The translations under genes and the position numbers were made by a program. The notes under the pieces are model-generated. The model was not told the DNA's origin. It ran no database searches and was given only the letters and a program-made list of their open reading frames with translations. Source: Betaproteobacteria bacterium (GTDB taxonomy: Bacteria > Pseudomonadota > Gammaproteobacteria > Burkholderiales > SG8-41). From it: a stretch of DNA of 64,000 nt. Positions within the stretch are counted from its first letter, which is position 1. Every line of letters begins with the position of its first letter. This document shows, piece by piece, positions 42,314-52,836 of the stretch. The stretch is from contig VGID01000002.1 in NCBI GenBank assembly GCA_016868035.1, forward strand, positions 1 to 64,000. The letters are read 5' to 3'.

Positions 42314-44074
42314 CTATGCCCCCGCGCGCGCCGACCCGTGGCGCGCGGCCATCCAGAACACCATCGCCACCAGCGCGAAGAATACGAGCACGATGAAGGA
42401 CACGATCAGCGTGGCGTGGCCGTGGGTCATGGTGTAGGCATGGGCGCTCTCGTCCATCACGCGCCCGTAGACGTGCCAGTACTGGCGGATCCCCGACCGG
42501 ATGTAGCCCATGAGGCCCATCAGCCAGGTGAACGCGATCGCGAGAAAAAACAGCCCGTACTGGGCGCGCGCCGGGATATCGCCCCAGCGGATGGCGCCGA
42601 TCTCGCGCGCGCCCCTCAGCATCGGGATGTCGATCGCGACGAACACCGTCATCGCGGCGAGCACCGCGAGCACCTGGTATACGGAGAAACCGATGCGCAC
42701 GTTCGACGGCACGTAATAGCTGTAGACGCCGTAATAGAGGACGACCGCGCCGGCCACGGCGATCGCCGCTGCCTGCACGGCCTTGGCCGTGGCCGCCCAC
42801 GGCACGACGGGCACCCGGTTCGCCCTCCGGTAGAGCATGAAGGCGAGGAAGGTGGTGAGGATCATGAGATTCACCGCCGTGTTCTTGGCCGCCATGACGC
42901 CGAACAACCCCAGGAACGGGTGGTGGGAGCCGCCCATCGCGGTCATCTCCGCCCCGGTGGCGATGATCGAGCGCGGCGTCGCCCACACGATGAATCCGAG
43001 GGTCAGCACGAGCATCATCGGCCCCTGGAACCGGACGTAGCGCTCGGCGCCCGGGATGCGCCCCATGCCGAGCCAGAGGTAGAAGTTCGCCCCGAAGAAG
43101 AGCGAGCCGATCAGCATCGCCTGCAGGATCCACAGCCAGGAGAAGCCCCCGCCCATCATCGAGACGCCCATCTGCTCGCTGAACTGGTAGATCTCGCGCC
43201 CGAGCCAGTAGCCGGCGAAGGGCAGCGGGATGAACGCGGCGATCGCGATGAACGAGCCGACGTAGCCCATCCAGTCGAAACGCGCGCGCTCCTCGGCGCT
43301 CGTCGCGGCGAGAAAGCGCACCGCCGCGTAGGCGGCGACGATCGCCCCGCCGAAAGCGACGTTCGCGAGCAGCCGGTGCACGTTGATCGGCATCCAGGTG
43401 TGATTGTTGATCGCCGCCCAGAGGCTCGTGAGGTTTCCCATCTCGTCGAGGCCGGCGGGGCTCATCATGAAGGTCACCCAGATGTCGGCGACGAAGAGCA
43501 GCGCCGTGCCGACGATGTTCACGAGCGCCCCCAGCAGGAGGTGCCAGCGCTTGCGCGCGCCCTGCAGGATGTCCCAGGTGAACCAGTAGAGGTAGGCGAA
43601 GAGCACCTCGGTGAAGATCAACGCGACGTAGAGGGCCCAGGTCGGCTTGAAGAGCTTGCTGAGATAGCCCGTGAACTTCGGATAGAGCACGAGCAGCAGC
43701 ACGAGCAGCAGGCAGCCGAGCGCCGCCGTCAACGTGTAGGCCATCGCGAGGAGCTTCGTGAACTCGCGCGCGAGATCGTCGTAGCGGCGCTCCTTCGTGA
43801 CGACGCCGACAATCTCGGTGATGAACGCGAAGATCGGCACGCCCAGCACGAAGGCGGCGAACATGAGGTGCAGCTCGGCGACGATCCATACCGCGGTGCG
43901 GTTGCCGAGCACGGGCAGCGCGCGGTAGTCGGCGGGGTTCAACACCGAGGCGAGCCCCTGCGCCGCAAGGTAAGTCGCGACGAGCAGCACCGATATCTTC
44001 AGGATGCCTTTCCAGGTGCCCTTCAACGCATCCACGAGCGCCGCGTCCGCGCCCGCCGTCTTGGCCTGAGGCAA
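42314..44074 (-). CDS. Cytochrome bd ubiquinol oxidase subunit I-like protein
   Basis: The product has about 13-14 membrane helices with CydA-type features: the AELHLMFAAFVLG helix, KLLAMAYTLTAALGC, FTEVLFAYLYWFTWDILQG and NNHTWMPINVHRLLAN. No CydB gene follows; cytochromes c come instead, as in bd-like oxidoreductases of other bacteria. The longest frame starts at 44143, but that codon lies inside the sigma-54 promoter and would be upstream of the mRNA start. I choose TTG 44074, preceded by GGAGGA, giving 586 residues. First gene of the operon 44074-35494. Confidence 0.8.
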   Translation of the reverse strand: MPQAKTAGADAALVDALKGTWKGILKISVLLVATYLAAQGLASVLNPADYRALPVLGNRTAVWIVAELHLMFAAFVLGVPIFAFITEIVGVVTKERRYDDLAREFTKLLAMAYTLTAALGCLLLVLLLVLYPKFTGYLSKLFKPTWALYVALIFTEVLFAYLYWFTWDILQGARKRWHLLLGALVNIVGTALLFVADIWVTFMMSPAGLDEMGNLTSLWAAINNHTWMPINVHRLLANVAFGGAIVAAYAAVRFLAATSAEERARFDWMGYVGSFIAIAAFIPLPFAGYWLGREIYQFSEQMGVSMMGGGFSWLWILQAMLIGSLFFGANFYLWLGMGRIPGAERYVRFQGPMMLVLTLGFIVWATPRSIIATGAEMTAMGGSHHPFLGLFGVMAAKNTAVNLMILTTFLAFMLYRRANRVPVVPWAATAKAVQAAAIAVAGAVVLYYGVYSYYVPSNVRIGFSVYQVLAVLAAMTVFVAIDIPMLRGAREIGAIRWGDIPARAQYGLFFLAIAFTWLMGLMGYIRSGIRQYWHVYGRVMDESAHAYTMTHGHATLIVSFIVLVFFALVAMVFWMAARHGSARAGA

Positions 44075-44138
44075 GATGTCCGTCCTCCGTGTATGGCGCC
44101 GCGAGTCCGCCGGCGCCTGTTCTTGATGCGGGGAGCCT

Positions 44139-44154
44139 TGCACTAACCATGCCA
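44139..44154 (-). promoter_or_regulatory. Sigma-54 promoter (bd-like/cytochrome operon)
   Basis: The minus strand reads TGGCATG-GTTA-GTGCA, matching the -24/-12 consensus with correct GG-N10-GC spacing. It lies about 65 bp upstream of the TTG start with GGAGGA. Confidence 0.75.
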
Positions 44155-44231
44155 GCGCAACGGGCGCGCGGGCGCGCCCATGAATGACGGCTCTTTCCCG
44201 CGCGCCGGTGCATACCGCGGCACCGCCGGGT

Positions 44232-44266
44232 GGTCAGAAACTGACCGCCGCGGTCAACGCGTTACC
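44232..44266. promoter_or_regulatory. Tandem enhancer palindromes for the NtrC-type regulator
   Basis: GGTCA-GAAAC-TGACC (44232-44246) is perfect, and GGTCA-ACGCG-TTACC (44252-44266) has one mismatch. Their centres are 20 bp apart, two helical turns, as expected for cooperative NtrC-family binding. The first is 78 bp from the sigma-54 promoter at 44139-44154 and identical in half-sites to that of the idr-like operon. Confidence 0.7.
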
Positions 44267-44267
44267 A

Positions 44268-45657
<1,390 letters not shown>

Positions 45658-45665
<8 letters not shown>

Positions 45666-48057
45666 GCGCCGCCTCCGCCAGGCGCGTGGTGCCCGCCGCC
45701 TCGCGCAACTGCCGCAGCTCGCGGGCATCCAGCGGCGCGATCGGCCAGACGAGCTCGAAGGTGGTGCCCTTCCCCGGCTTGCTCTTCACGTAGATGTCCG
45801 CCCCGTGCATCACGGCAATCTTCTTCACCACCGCGAGCCCGAGCCCGGAGCCGAGCCGCCGCGTCGTGAAGAACGGCTCGAAAATGCGTGGCAGCACTTC
45901 CGGCTCGATGCCCGGCCCGGTATCGCGCACGCACACGCGCATCCGCGGGAGCTCGCCCTCGAGGTCCTCGCTGTGCCCGATGCCCGCGCACATGCCGATC
46001 TCGATGCGCCCTCCTTCGGGCATCGCCTGCACGGCGTTGATCACGAGGTTCAGCAGCACCTGCTTCAGCTGGCCCGGGTCGGCCCAGAGCGCGGGCACCC
46101 GTTCGCCGCACGGCGCGTAGCGGATGACCACCCCGCGCGAGGTCGCTTCCTTGCGCGTCCAGAGCAGCACGTCCTCCAGCGCCGACTCGAGCCGGCACGC
46201 GACCGGATGCATCTCCTGGGGCGCGGCGAACCCGTGGAACGTGCGCAGGAACTCCGCGAGCCGGTTCACCTCGCCGTGGATGCGCTCGAGAGCGGAGCGC
46301 TGGTCGGCCGGAAGCGTGTCCTGCTCCAGCAGCATCTGCACCACCGCCTTCATCCCGGCGAGCGGATTGCCGATTTCGTGCGCGAGCCCCATCGCCAGCT
46401 CGCCCATCGTGGTCATTTTTTCCATCTGGAACATGTGACGGTCGAGCTCCCGCCGGTGCTCCTGCAGCCTGCGCTCCTCGCTCACGTCGCGCACCACGAC
46501 GATGAACCCCTCGGGGCTGCCCCTGGGGGCGACCGCGGCAACGCTCGCGGACAGCGTGTGTCCCGCATGCACGAATTCGAGCGGCTGCGCCCCCCGGAGC
46601 CGGGCCCCCGCCCCGGCCGCGAACGCACCCCAGGCCTCCCAGAACTCCGAAAAGCGCCTGCCGACGAGGGCTGCGCCGCCCCCGAGCAGCCGCTCGGCCG
46701 CGCTGTTCGCCAGCTCGATCGCGCCGTCCGGGCCGAGCGCGAGGATGCCATCCGCCGTGCTCTCGATCACCATCGCGAGATTCCTGCGCTCGCGCTCGAG
46801 CGCGGCGGTCCGCGCGCCGACCTCGGCCTCGAGGCGCTCCTTCTGGTCCGCGAGCCCCTGATAGAAGCGCTCGAGCTGTGCTGCCATCGAATTGAAGCGG
46901 GCCCCGAGTTCGGTGATCTCGTCGCCCCCCCGGATCTCGACGCGGTTGGAAAAGTTGCCGCGCGCGATCTCCTCGGTCTCGTTCTTGAGCAGCGTGAGCG
47001 GCCGCAGCAGGTGGCGCGACAGGGCGTAGCCGCCGAGCGCGGTGGCCGTAAGGCAAAGCCCGAGCACGCCGTAGAGCAGGTAGAGATTGAACACCGCTTC
47101 GAACAGGCGCGCACGCGGATAGGTGGAAGCAACCGCCCAGTCCATCGCACTGTCGGTGCGCTCGGAGAGCGTGGTGCCGACCACGATCGGCGCAAACGCG
47201 ACGATCCAGTCGCCGATCACCTCGGCGCCGTGCGTCCCCTGCAGGATCCGGGCGAGCAGCGGCCGGGACAGAAGCGGCACCAGCGCTTCGGCTGATTCCA
47301 TCGTGAGCGTGCCCGAGCCCGCTTCCCGCGCGCCGCGCGAGAGGTAGAAGCCGGAGTGGTCAAAGAGGTATGCGATGCCGCCGCGCACTCCGGCCATCTC
47401 CTGGATCTGCTCGAGGATGACTTCAGCGTGCACGTTGATCACGAGCAGGCCGCGCTTGTGGCCCTTGCGGTCGGCGATCGGCGTCGCGAAGCGGATCACG
47501 GGACGCTCCGGAATCTCGACCTTGCCGTGCTCGATATTCAGGTCGAGCCGCGAAACGTAGACCTGCCCCGGCTCGTGGCTGAAGCCCTCGTTGAAGTAGT
47601 AGCGCCCCGCCTTGTTCTGCAGCTCGTGCTCCGGCACGACGTAGATGCGGTCGTCGCGGCGATCCACGCGCACCACCTCCATCCCCGATTCATCCAGAAC
47701 ACGAACCTGGTACGCATGATGGTAGGAGCGGGCAAAAGTCGCGTAGTCGCGCTCGAGTCGCTGGCGCGCGGCAGGCGCCACGCCGCCGCCGCCGGCGAGG
47801 TTGTTGGCCAGGTCGTGGAGCAGCGGCGAGCTCGCGAGGTAGATGATCTCGCGCGTAACCTGGTCGAGCAGGCGTGCGATCCCCGTTGCGCGGCTCGTCA
47901 CCTCATGGTCCAGGTGGCGCAGCGTCTCCTGCTTCAACGCGTCGAGGGAGTAGTAGATGCCGATCAGGCCGGCCGCCGTGACGGGCACCGCCGCCGCGAT
48001 CAGGAAGGCCGCGTAGGTCTTTGCCGCGAGCCCGCGGAAATGACGCAGAATCCTCAA
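45658..48057 (-). CDS. Membrane sensor histidine kinase
   Basis: The roughly 799-residue product has a first membrane helix, a long periplasmic dCache-like sensory region with YYFNEGFSHEPGQVYVSRLD, a second membrane helix, a HAMP domain (LLKNETEEIARGNFSNRVEI) and a PAS domain. These are followed by a HisKA domain with MGLAHEIGNPLAGMK and an HATPase domain (LNLVINAVQAMPEGG, DTGPGI, GSGLGLAVV). It overlaps the response regulator gene by 8 bp. The start is uncertain: TTG 48057 has AGGTAGG before it, while the frame opens at 48096. The signal may be a respiratory substrate or intermediate in the periplasm. Confidence 0.9.
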
Positions 48058-48850
48058 GTGCCTACCTCGGACCGCCCAGAGGGCGCCGTGCGGCAACCGT
48101 TTTGAACACGCTCATCAGGTGGCTCCGCCCCGAACATAGACGCTCCGGGACGGCGCCGAATTGATCTACCGCAAAGAAAACCGCCGGCGGGCCGGGGCGG
48201 TTGCCACGAAATGCGGGCGCCGGCCCCATACCGAGCGCGGGCGGAATGTCGTGGGCGGCGCGAGGCTCGCCCGAGGCGGACTGCGCGGAACCGGGACGCA
48301 GGCCGAGCGTGTGCTGCGCGCTGCGTTCCGGACCGAACCCGGCATGGGTCGCTCCGCGTAGCCGCAAAGCGCGCGTACGCCGGTCTCGTCCGCGCGCGCG
48401 ATACTGCAGGTACCCGTCGGCTGCGCGAAGAGGCTGTGCGTCTGCACCGGAGCCGCCCGACCACGCGGCAGCTCACGGCAACAAAAAGTCTTTTTAATCA
48501 ATTACAAGCGGTATAAACCTCCCGCGCGGACGCAAGCGGGACCACCTGAGGGGCGCCGGGCCGGCCCTGCGCCTCGCACCGGCGGCGTTGCGCCGGACCG
48601 AGACCCGGGCGCGCGGCACGAGGGCGGGCAGGTGGCGTCTCCAGCCTGTATTTCAAACAGAAACCGGGAAGTAGCCAGCGCAAAGGAAAAAAGCTCTGGT
48701 ATGATTCTCGCGCAGCAGGGGTATCGGCAGCCGGATCCGCTGGATAAGGCTGCAACGACACGACCGGAACACGCGATACAGCGTGATGAGCCTCATGAGG
48801 AGACCCCGGATGTTGGGCAGGAAGGTGCGGGCAGGGAGCGCGAAACCGGC
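48058..48850. other. Gene-free gap between sensor kinase and DUF2062 gene
   Basis: Several short frames cross this 793-bp stretch, for example 48062-48367 on the minus strand. None has a ribosome site or recognisable protein, and their composition is that of chance frames in GC-rich DNA. An AT-richer patch at 48486-48520 may hold the promoter of the minus-strand kinase operon. Confidence 0.5.
48698..48706 (+). promoter_or_regulatory. Extended -10 promoter candidate
   Basis: TGG-TATGAT is an extended -10 element (TGn followed by a 5/6 TATAAT match), about 145 bp upstream of the DUF2062 gene. The -35 region (AGCGCA) is poor. Confidence 0.4.
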
Positions 48851-49387
48851 ATGAAGCGCCACGTCGCGCGCTTCATGCCTGCATCGCCTCAAGCGCTTGC
48901 CAGCAATCGCGTACTCAGCCGGTTCGAGCCCTGGCTTTCGCACCCGGAGTTGTGGCGCATGCGCCGGCGCACGGTGGCCGCCGGCGCGGCGATCGGCGTC
49001 TTCTTCGCCTTCATCATACCGGTAGGACAGATACCGTTCGCGGCGCTGGTCGCGATGGTGTTGCGCGTGAATATCCCGGTGGCGTGCCTCGCCACGTTCG
49101 TCAACACGCCCCTTACGTTCGGCCCGGTGTACTACGCCGCCTACGTGGTCGGCGGGCTCCTGCTCGGCGACCGTCCAAAGACCTATGCATTTTCCGAGGG
49201 CCTGGTCGAGGACATCGGCTGGTTCATGCAGTTCATCGCGTGGGTCCACGACCTCGGCCCGGCGCTCGTCGTCGGCACGATCCTGTTCTCGGTGTTCGGC
49301 GCGCTGATCGCCTACGCCTCGGTGGCGATGGGATGGCGCATCTCGGTAGCGGCGCGCTGGCGGCGCAGGAAAGCCGCGCGCGCCTGA
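48851..49387 (+). CDS. DUF2062 membrane protein
   Basis: The 178-residue product opens with a short basic region, then RFEPWLSHPELWRMRRRTVA, typical of DUF2062. Three to four membrane segments follow, including AAIGVFFAFIIPVGQIPFAA, NTPLTFGPVYYAAYVVGGLL and GTILFSVFGALIAYASVAMG, and a basic tail. Function is not established; it is an inner-membrane protein. The ATG at 48851 gives the usual family length; the upstream frame from 48632 has no homology to the family. Confidence 0.85.
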   Translation: MKRHVARFMPASPQALASNRVLSRFEPWLSHPELWRMRRRTVAAGAAIGVFFAFIIPVGQIPFAALVAMVLRVNIPVACLATFVNTPLTFGPVYYAAYVVGGLLLGDRPKTYAFSEGLVEDIGWFMQFIAWVHDLGPALVVGTILFSVFGALIAYASVAMGWRISVAARWRRRKAARA

Positions 49388-49463
49388 AGCGGCGCCGCCG
49401 CCGAAAACACGATCCGCAAAGCCCTTCTGTTCTTCGACCGCGGCGTCCCGCCGCGCGCGCTTT

Positions 49464-51506
49464 TCAGTCGAGTTTCACTGCCTGCACGCGCGCCGGCCAC
49501 GTGCCGCGCTCGATCGCCTTGGCGCCCTCGAAGATAACGTAGCTCTGGCGGCCGTAATGCGGCAGCGGCCGCACGAGCGCCGCGAGCGAGGCTCCATCCC
49601 GCGCCGAAACGGCCGCAATCGTCGCGCCGTCGGGGCGGCTCGCCGTCCACGCCTGCGCCGAGCCCTTGCCGCGCACGGCGCCGGGGCGCGCCGGCAATCC
49701 GTGCCGCTCGAGCCACGCGTCCACGTCGTCGTGCAGTCCGATCACCAGCGCGGGCGCCGCCGGGAGCCGGTCGGAGGACGAGACCGTTTTCGGCGTGTGG
49801 TCGTGGAGCCTCGCAGCGAGCGCCTTGGCTGCGGCGCGCGCCTCTCCCTCCTGCGGCAGCAGCACCGTCACTGTCGTCCGGTCCACCATGACCTCGCGCA
49901 GAATCGGCGGCGCCTCATCGGGCGCGAGGCGCCGGAAGAGCCGCAGCTTCGGATCGAGCGCCACTTCCAGCGGCCGGGAGCGCACCTCGAGCGTGAACCT
50001 CTGGCGCCCGCGCTCGAGATCGAGCTCCCGGATCTCCTCGCCCGCCTCGGTGCGCACCGCGATCGGCACGCGCAGGCGGTACGCGGGCTCCGGCTGCGCG
50101 AGCGTCACTGTCACGCGGAAACCGGCGCCCGAGCGCGCGTGCGCCGCCTCGGCGATGCGCACGGACGGCGCGCCGGTCCGTTTGAGCCATTGCTCGAAGA
50201 AGACGCGCAGGTTCTGTCCCGACGCGACCTCCAATGCGCGCCGCAGATCCGCCCACGAGGCGACGCGGAAACGCTGCTCGCGCCAGAACTCCCGGATGCC
50301 GCGGTCGAAGGCTTCGCGCCCGATGAGGTCGCGCAGCATCAGGAACACCATCGCCGCCTTGTTGTAGCCCACGATTTGCGAGGCGCCGTGCGTGCGCGAA
50401 GTGAATGCGGCGAGCGGCGCGTCCTGCGCGGGCGGCAGCGCGGCGAAATCGCGCAGCCATGCAAGCCGCATTTCGCGCGCGGCGTCGGCGCCCTCGCGCT
50501 CCTGGTACGCGTAATCGGCCATGAACGTGGTCAGCCCCTCGGACCAGTTGCCGCGCGCGTAATCGGGATAGACGCCGTTGCCCCACCAGTTGTGCAGCAC
50601 TTCGTGCCCGAGCGAGGTCGCGCGGATGAACGGCAACCGCAGCACCTCGACGCCGAGATAAGTCAGGGTGGGCATCCCGAAACCCGTTGGCGTCGGGCTC
50701 GAGACCACGCTGAACTCGGTGAACGGGTACTCGCCGATCCAGGATTCGTAGAGCTCGATGTAGCCGGCCACCGAATCGAGGTACGCGCTCGCCAGCTCCG
50801 CCACCTGCGGGTGGAAATAGGTGCGAAGCGCAATCGGCCTGCCGCCCGCGCCGCGCATCGTCCTCGACTCGACGCGGTAGGGCCCCGCCATGAGGTCGAT
50901 GCCCTCGGCGGGGAACGGAAACTCGAAGCGCGCGCGGTAGCGCCCCTCCGACTCGGACTCCTCCACGAGCCGTCCCGCGACCAGCCCGCGGCTCCCCTGC
51001 GGCAGCTCGAGCGCGACCCGGTAACGCGCCAGCGCGCCGGAGACGCGCGGATACCAGCCGCTCGAATCGGGCAGGAAGGTTCCCTCGGCTCCGCTCACCG
51101 GATCGCCGGCGAGAAGCACCTGCCGGTGATCGAGCGACGCCTCGAGCGGCGCGAGCGTGCCGCGCCAATCGATTTCGATCCGGCGTGATGCGCCGCGCCC
51201 GCCGGCAAGGCGCCAGGTGCGCAACGCGCCCGCCTCCGCGCTGCCTGCACCGAGAGGCGTGCCGTCCGCGAGCACCCGCGTCACCTCGAAGCGGCGGGCG
51301 AGCGCGAGCGTCAGCGGACCGCGGGCGCTCGCGGTGATGACGCTGCGCCCTTCGATGCTGCGCGCCACCGGGTCGATGCGCACGGTGATGTCGTATTCGA
51401 CTGCGGCGGCGCCCGCACCCGCGGCATGGAGCAGCACCACGGCCGATATTGAAAGCCGGCAATAAAAATCGGCAACCGCAGATAAACGCCGATACACGCC
51501 GATCAT
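49464..51506 (-). CDS. M1-family (gluzincin) metallopeptidase-like protein
   Basis: The product (about 680 residues) has the zinc site HEVLHNWWGN with the downstream glutamate in NWSEGLTTFMADY, as in M1 aminopeptidases and related peptidases. A beta-rich N-terminal domain and a C-terminal region with a PDZ-like segment (PLEVALDPKLRLFRRLAPDE) flank it. The signal peptide region MIGVYRRLSAVADFYCRLS is encoded by the 30-bp repeat motif at 51476-51505, so the ATG at 51506 lies inside repeat locus C. The native start may have been replaced. It probably acts in the periplasm or at the envelope. Confidence 0.85.
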   Translation of the reverse strand: MIGVYRRLSAVADFYCRLSISAVVLLHAAGAGAAAVEYDITVRIDPVARSIEGRSVITASARGPLTLALARRFEVTRVLADGTPLGAGSAEAGALRTWRLAGGRGASRRIEIDWRGTLAPLEASLDHRQVLLAGDPVSGAEGTFLPDSSGWYPRVSGALARYRVALELPQGSRGLVAGRLVEESESEGRYRARFEFPFPAEGIDLMAGPYRVESRTMRGAGGRPIALRTYFHPQVAELASAYLDSVAGYIELYESWIGEYPFTEFSVVSSPTPTGFGMPTLTYLGVEVLRLPFIRATSLGHEVLHNWWGNGVYPDYARGNWSEGLTTFMADYAYQEREGADAAREMRLAWLRDFAALPPAQDAPLAAFTSRTHGASQIVGYNKAAMVFLMLRDLIGREAFDRGIREFWREQRFRVASWADLRRALEVASGQNLRVFFEQWLKRTGAPSVRIAEAAHARSGAGFRVTVTLAQPEPAYRLRVPIAVRTEAGEEIRELDLERGRQRFTLEVRSRPLEVALDPKLRLFRRLAPDEAPPILREVMVDRTTVTVLLPQEGEARAAAKALAARLHDHTPKTVSSSDRLPAAPALVIGLHDDVDAWLERHGLPARPGAVRGKGSAQAWTASRPDGATIAAVSARDGASLAALVRPLPHYGRQSYVIFEGAKAIERGTWPARVQAVKLD

Positions 51507-51608
51507 TCCGGTGATGAGTGACGGGTGATGAGTGATGGGCGATAGGCTATTAACCCCTGTGCACACCAATCCATTTCCCATTCACCATTCACTATTCACC
51601 ATTCACCG
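51476..51608. repeat. Composite repeat: 30-bp motif plus inverted heptad arrays (locus C)
   Basis: The 30-bp motif (51476-51505) is 27/30 identical to that at 24646-24675 and made of 10-nt words (GATAAACGCC, GATACACGCC). The left array 51510-51546 reads GGTGATG, AGTGACG, GGTGATG, AGTGATG, GGCGATA. The right array 51577-51608, on the minus strand, reads GGTGAAT, GGTGAAT, AGTGAAT, GGTGAAT. G-rich strands point inward across a 30-bp spacer. The outer end lies 5 bp from the stop codon of the ChaN-PDZ gene, and the motif encodes the start of the M1 peptidase gene. Confidence 0.9.
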
Positions 51609-51612
51609 TTGT

Positions 51613-52803
51613 TCACGGCGCCAGCGCCGGAAATTTCGCCGTGATCTCCACCGTGGCGTCCTGGCGCCTCACCTTCAACGGCAGCCACGTGCCGGGCGCC
51701 TGGCGCTGCACCGCGTCGGAAACGTCGGTCATGCGCTTCACCGCGAGCCCCGCGATCTCCGTGATCACGTCACCGTCGCGGATGCCGGCCGCCTCGGCGA
51801 TGCTGCCCTTCTGCACCTCGACGATGCGCACGCTGTCCTGTGCGAGCTCGATGCGGATGCCGAGCCGCTGGCGCGGCCGCGCGGGGGAAACGGGCGCCGC
51901 GACGCCGAATACCGCGTCGGCGATCCCGGCCACGAGCTCCCGGCACTCCCTGTCCCGGTCCCAGGGCAGCAACGTGGCGACGTCCGTGACACCGAGGTCC
52001 TTGAGCTGGTGCGGGACACCGTAGCCGTGCACGATGTGGCCTCCGCCCATGATGCCGACGACGAGCGGCCGGCCCGGGCGGGCGAGCGCCGCGTGCAATC
52101 GTTGCGCCATCGCACGGTCCCACAGCTGCTGGCTCTCGACGAAGCGCCGGAAGTCCGGATCATCGCGGCCGGCTTCGGGCTTCTTGCTGCCCTCGCGCTC
52201 GTGCTCCCGGTAGACCGGAAGCAGGTAGTCGAGGTAGGCCGTGCTCGGCGCGGCGGGGCGCGTCACGCCCTCGCGTTCGCCCTCCGGCACCGCGTCGAAA
52301 CCCCTGGCGGCGGCCTCGCGGCGCAGCCGATCGTCGATGTTGAGCGCCACCATCGGGATCCGGTTCATGCGCGCGAAATGAAACAGGGGAAGATAGAGGT
52401 TCGGATCCATGCGCCAGACGTTGCGCCAGTCGGAGGCCCCGAGAAACTCCGCCTCGGAGAGTTCCCCCGCCACCCAGCGGTCGAGCGCTTTTTGCACCCG
52501 GCGCGGAAACATCTCGAAGCCGATCGCCATCTCGGGCCGGATCGCGTGCAACGCCGCGAGCATCTGCAGCTGCCAGCGGTGATGCTCGGCGCTCTCGTGG
52601 CGCTCGCCGAGCAGCACCACCGAGCGCTTTGCCGCGCGCGCGACGACTTCGGCGCCCGGGAGCCGCGCTCCGCCGGGAAGGACCCAGCCCCCCACCGGCA
52701 CGCAGTCCGCGCGCGGCTTCTCGCCGGGCTTCGCCTGCGCCCACGCCGCGCTCGACGCGGCGAGAAACACGAGCAGGACGATGCCGCGGAACCCGGTGTT
52801 CAT
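51613..52803 (-). CDS. ChaN-family protein with C-terminal PDZ domain
   Basis: The 396-residue product has a signal peptide (cleavage near AWAQA) and a ChaN/haem-binding uptake Tiki-like domain: VVLLGERHESAEHHRWQLQM, AIGFEMFPRRVQ and VVGIMGGGHIVHGYG. A PDZ domain ends it (about residues 310-395, GIRIELAQDSVRIVEVQKGS and AAGIRDGDVITEI). ChaN proteins are linked to iron or heme handling. Its TGA is followed at once by the repeat array of locus C, so its 3' end may have been fixed by the array. Confidence 0.85.
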   Translation of the reverse strand: MNTGFRGIVLLVFLAASSAAWAQAKPGEKPRADCVPVGGWVLPGGARLPGAEVVARAAKRSVVLLGERHESAEHHRWQLQMLAALHAIRPEMAIGFEMFPRRVQKALDRWVAGELSEAEFLGASDWRNVWRMDPNLYLPLFHFARMNRIPMVALNIDDRLRREAAARGFDAVPEGEREGVTRPAAPSTAYLDYLLPVYREHEREGSKKPEAGRDDPDFRRFVESQQLWDRAMAQRLHAALARPGRPLVVGIMGGGHIVHGYGVPHQLKDLGVTDVATLLPWDRDRECRELVAGIADAVFGVAAPVSPARPRQRLGIRIELAQDSVRIVEVQKGSIAEAAGIRDGDVITEIAGLAVKRMTDVSDAVQRQAPGTWLPLKVRRQDATVEITAKFPALAP

Positions 52804-52836
52804 GAGATGACGGTCCGCCGGCCGGTCGGCCGCGCC

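Noticed and set aside
48062-48367. Minus-strand 101-codon frame after the kinase start
   Set aside because: No ribosome site, no recognisable domain, Arg/Pro/Gly-rich chance composition.
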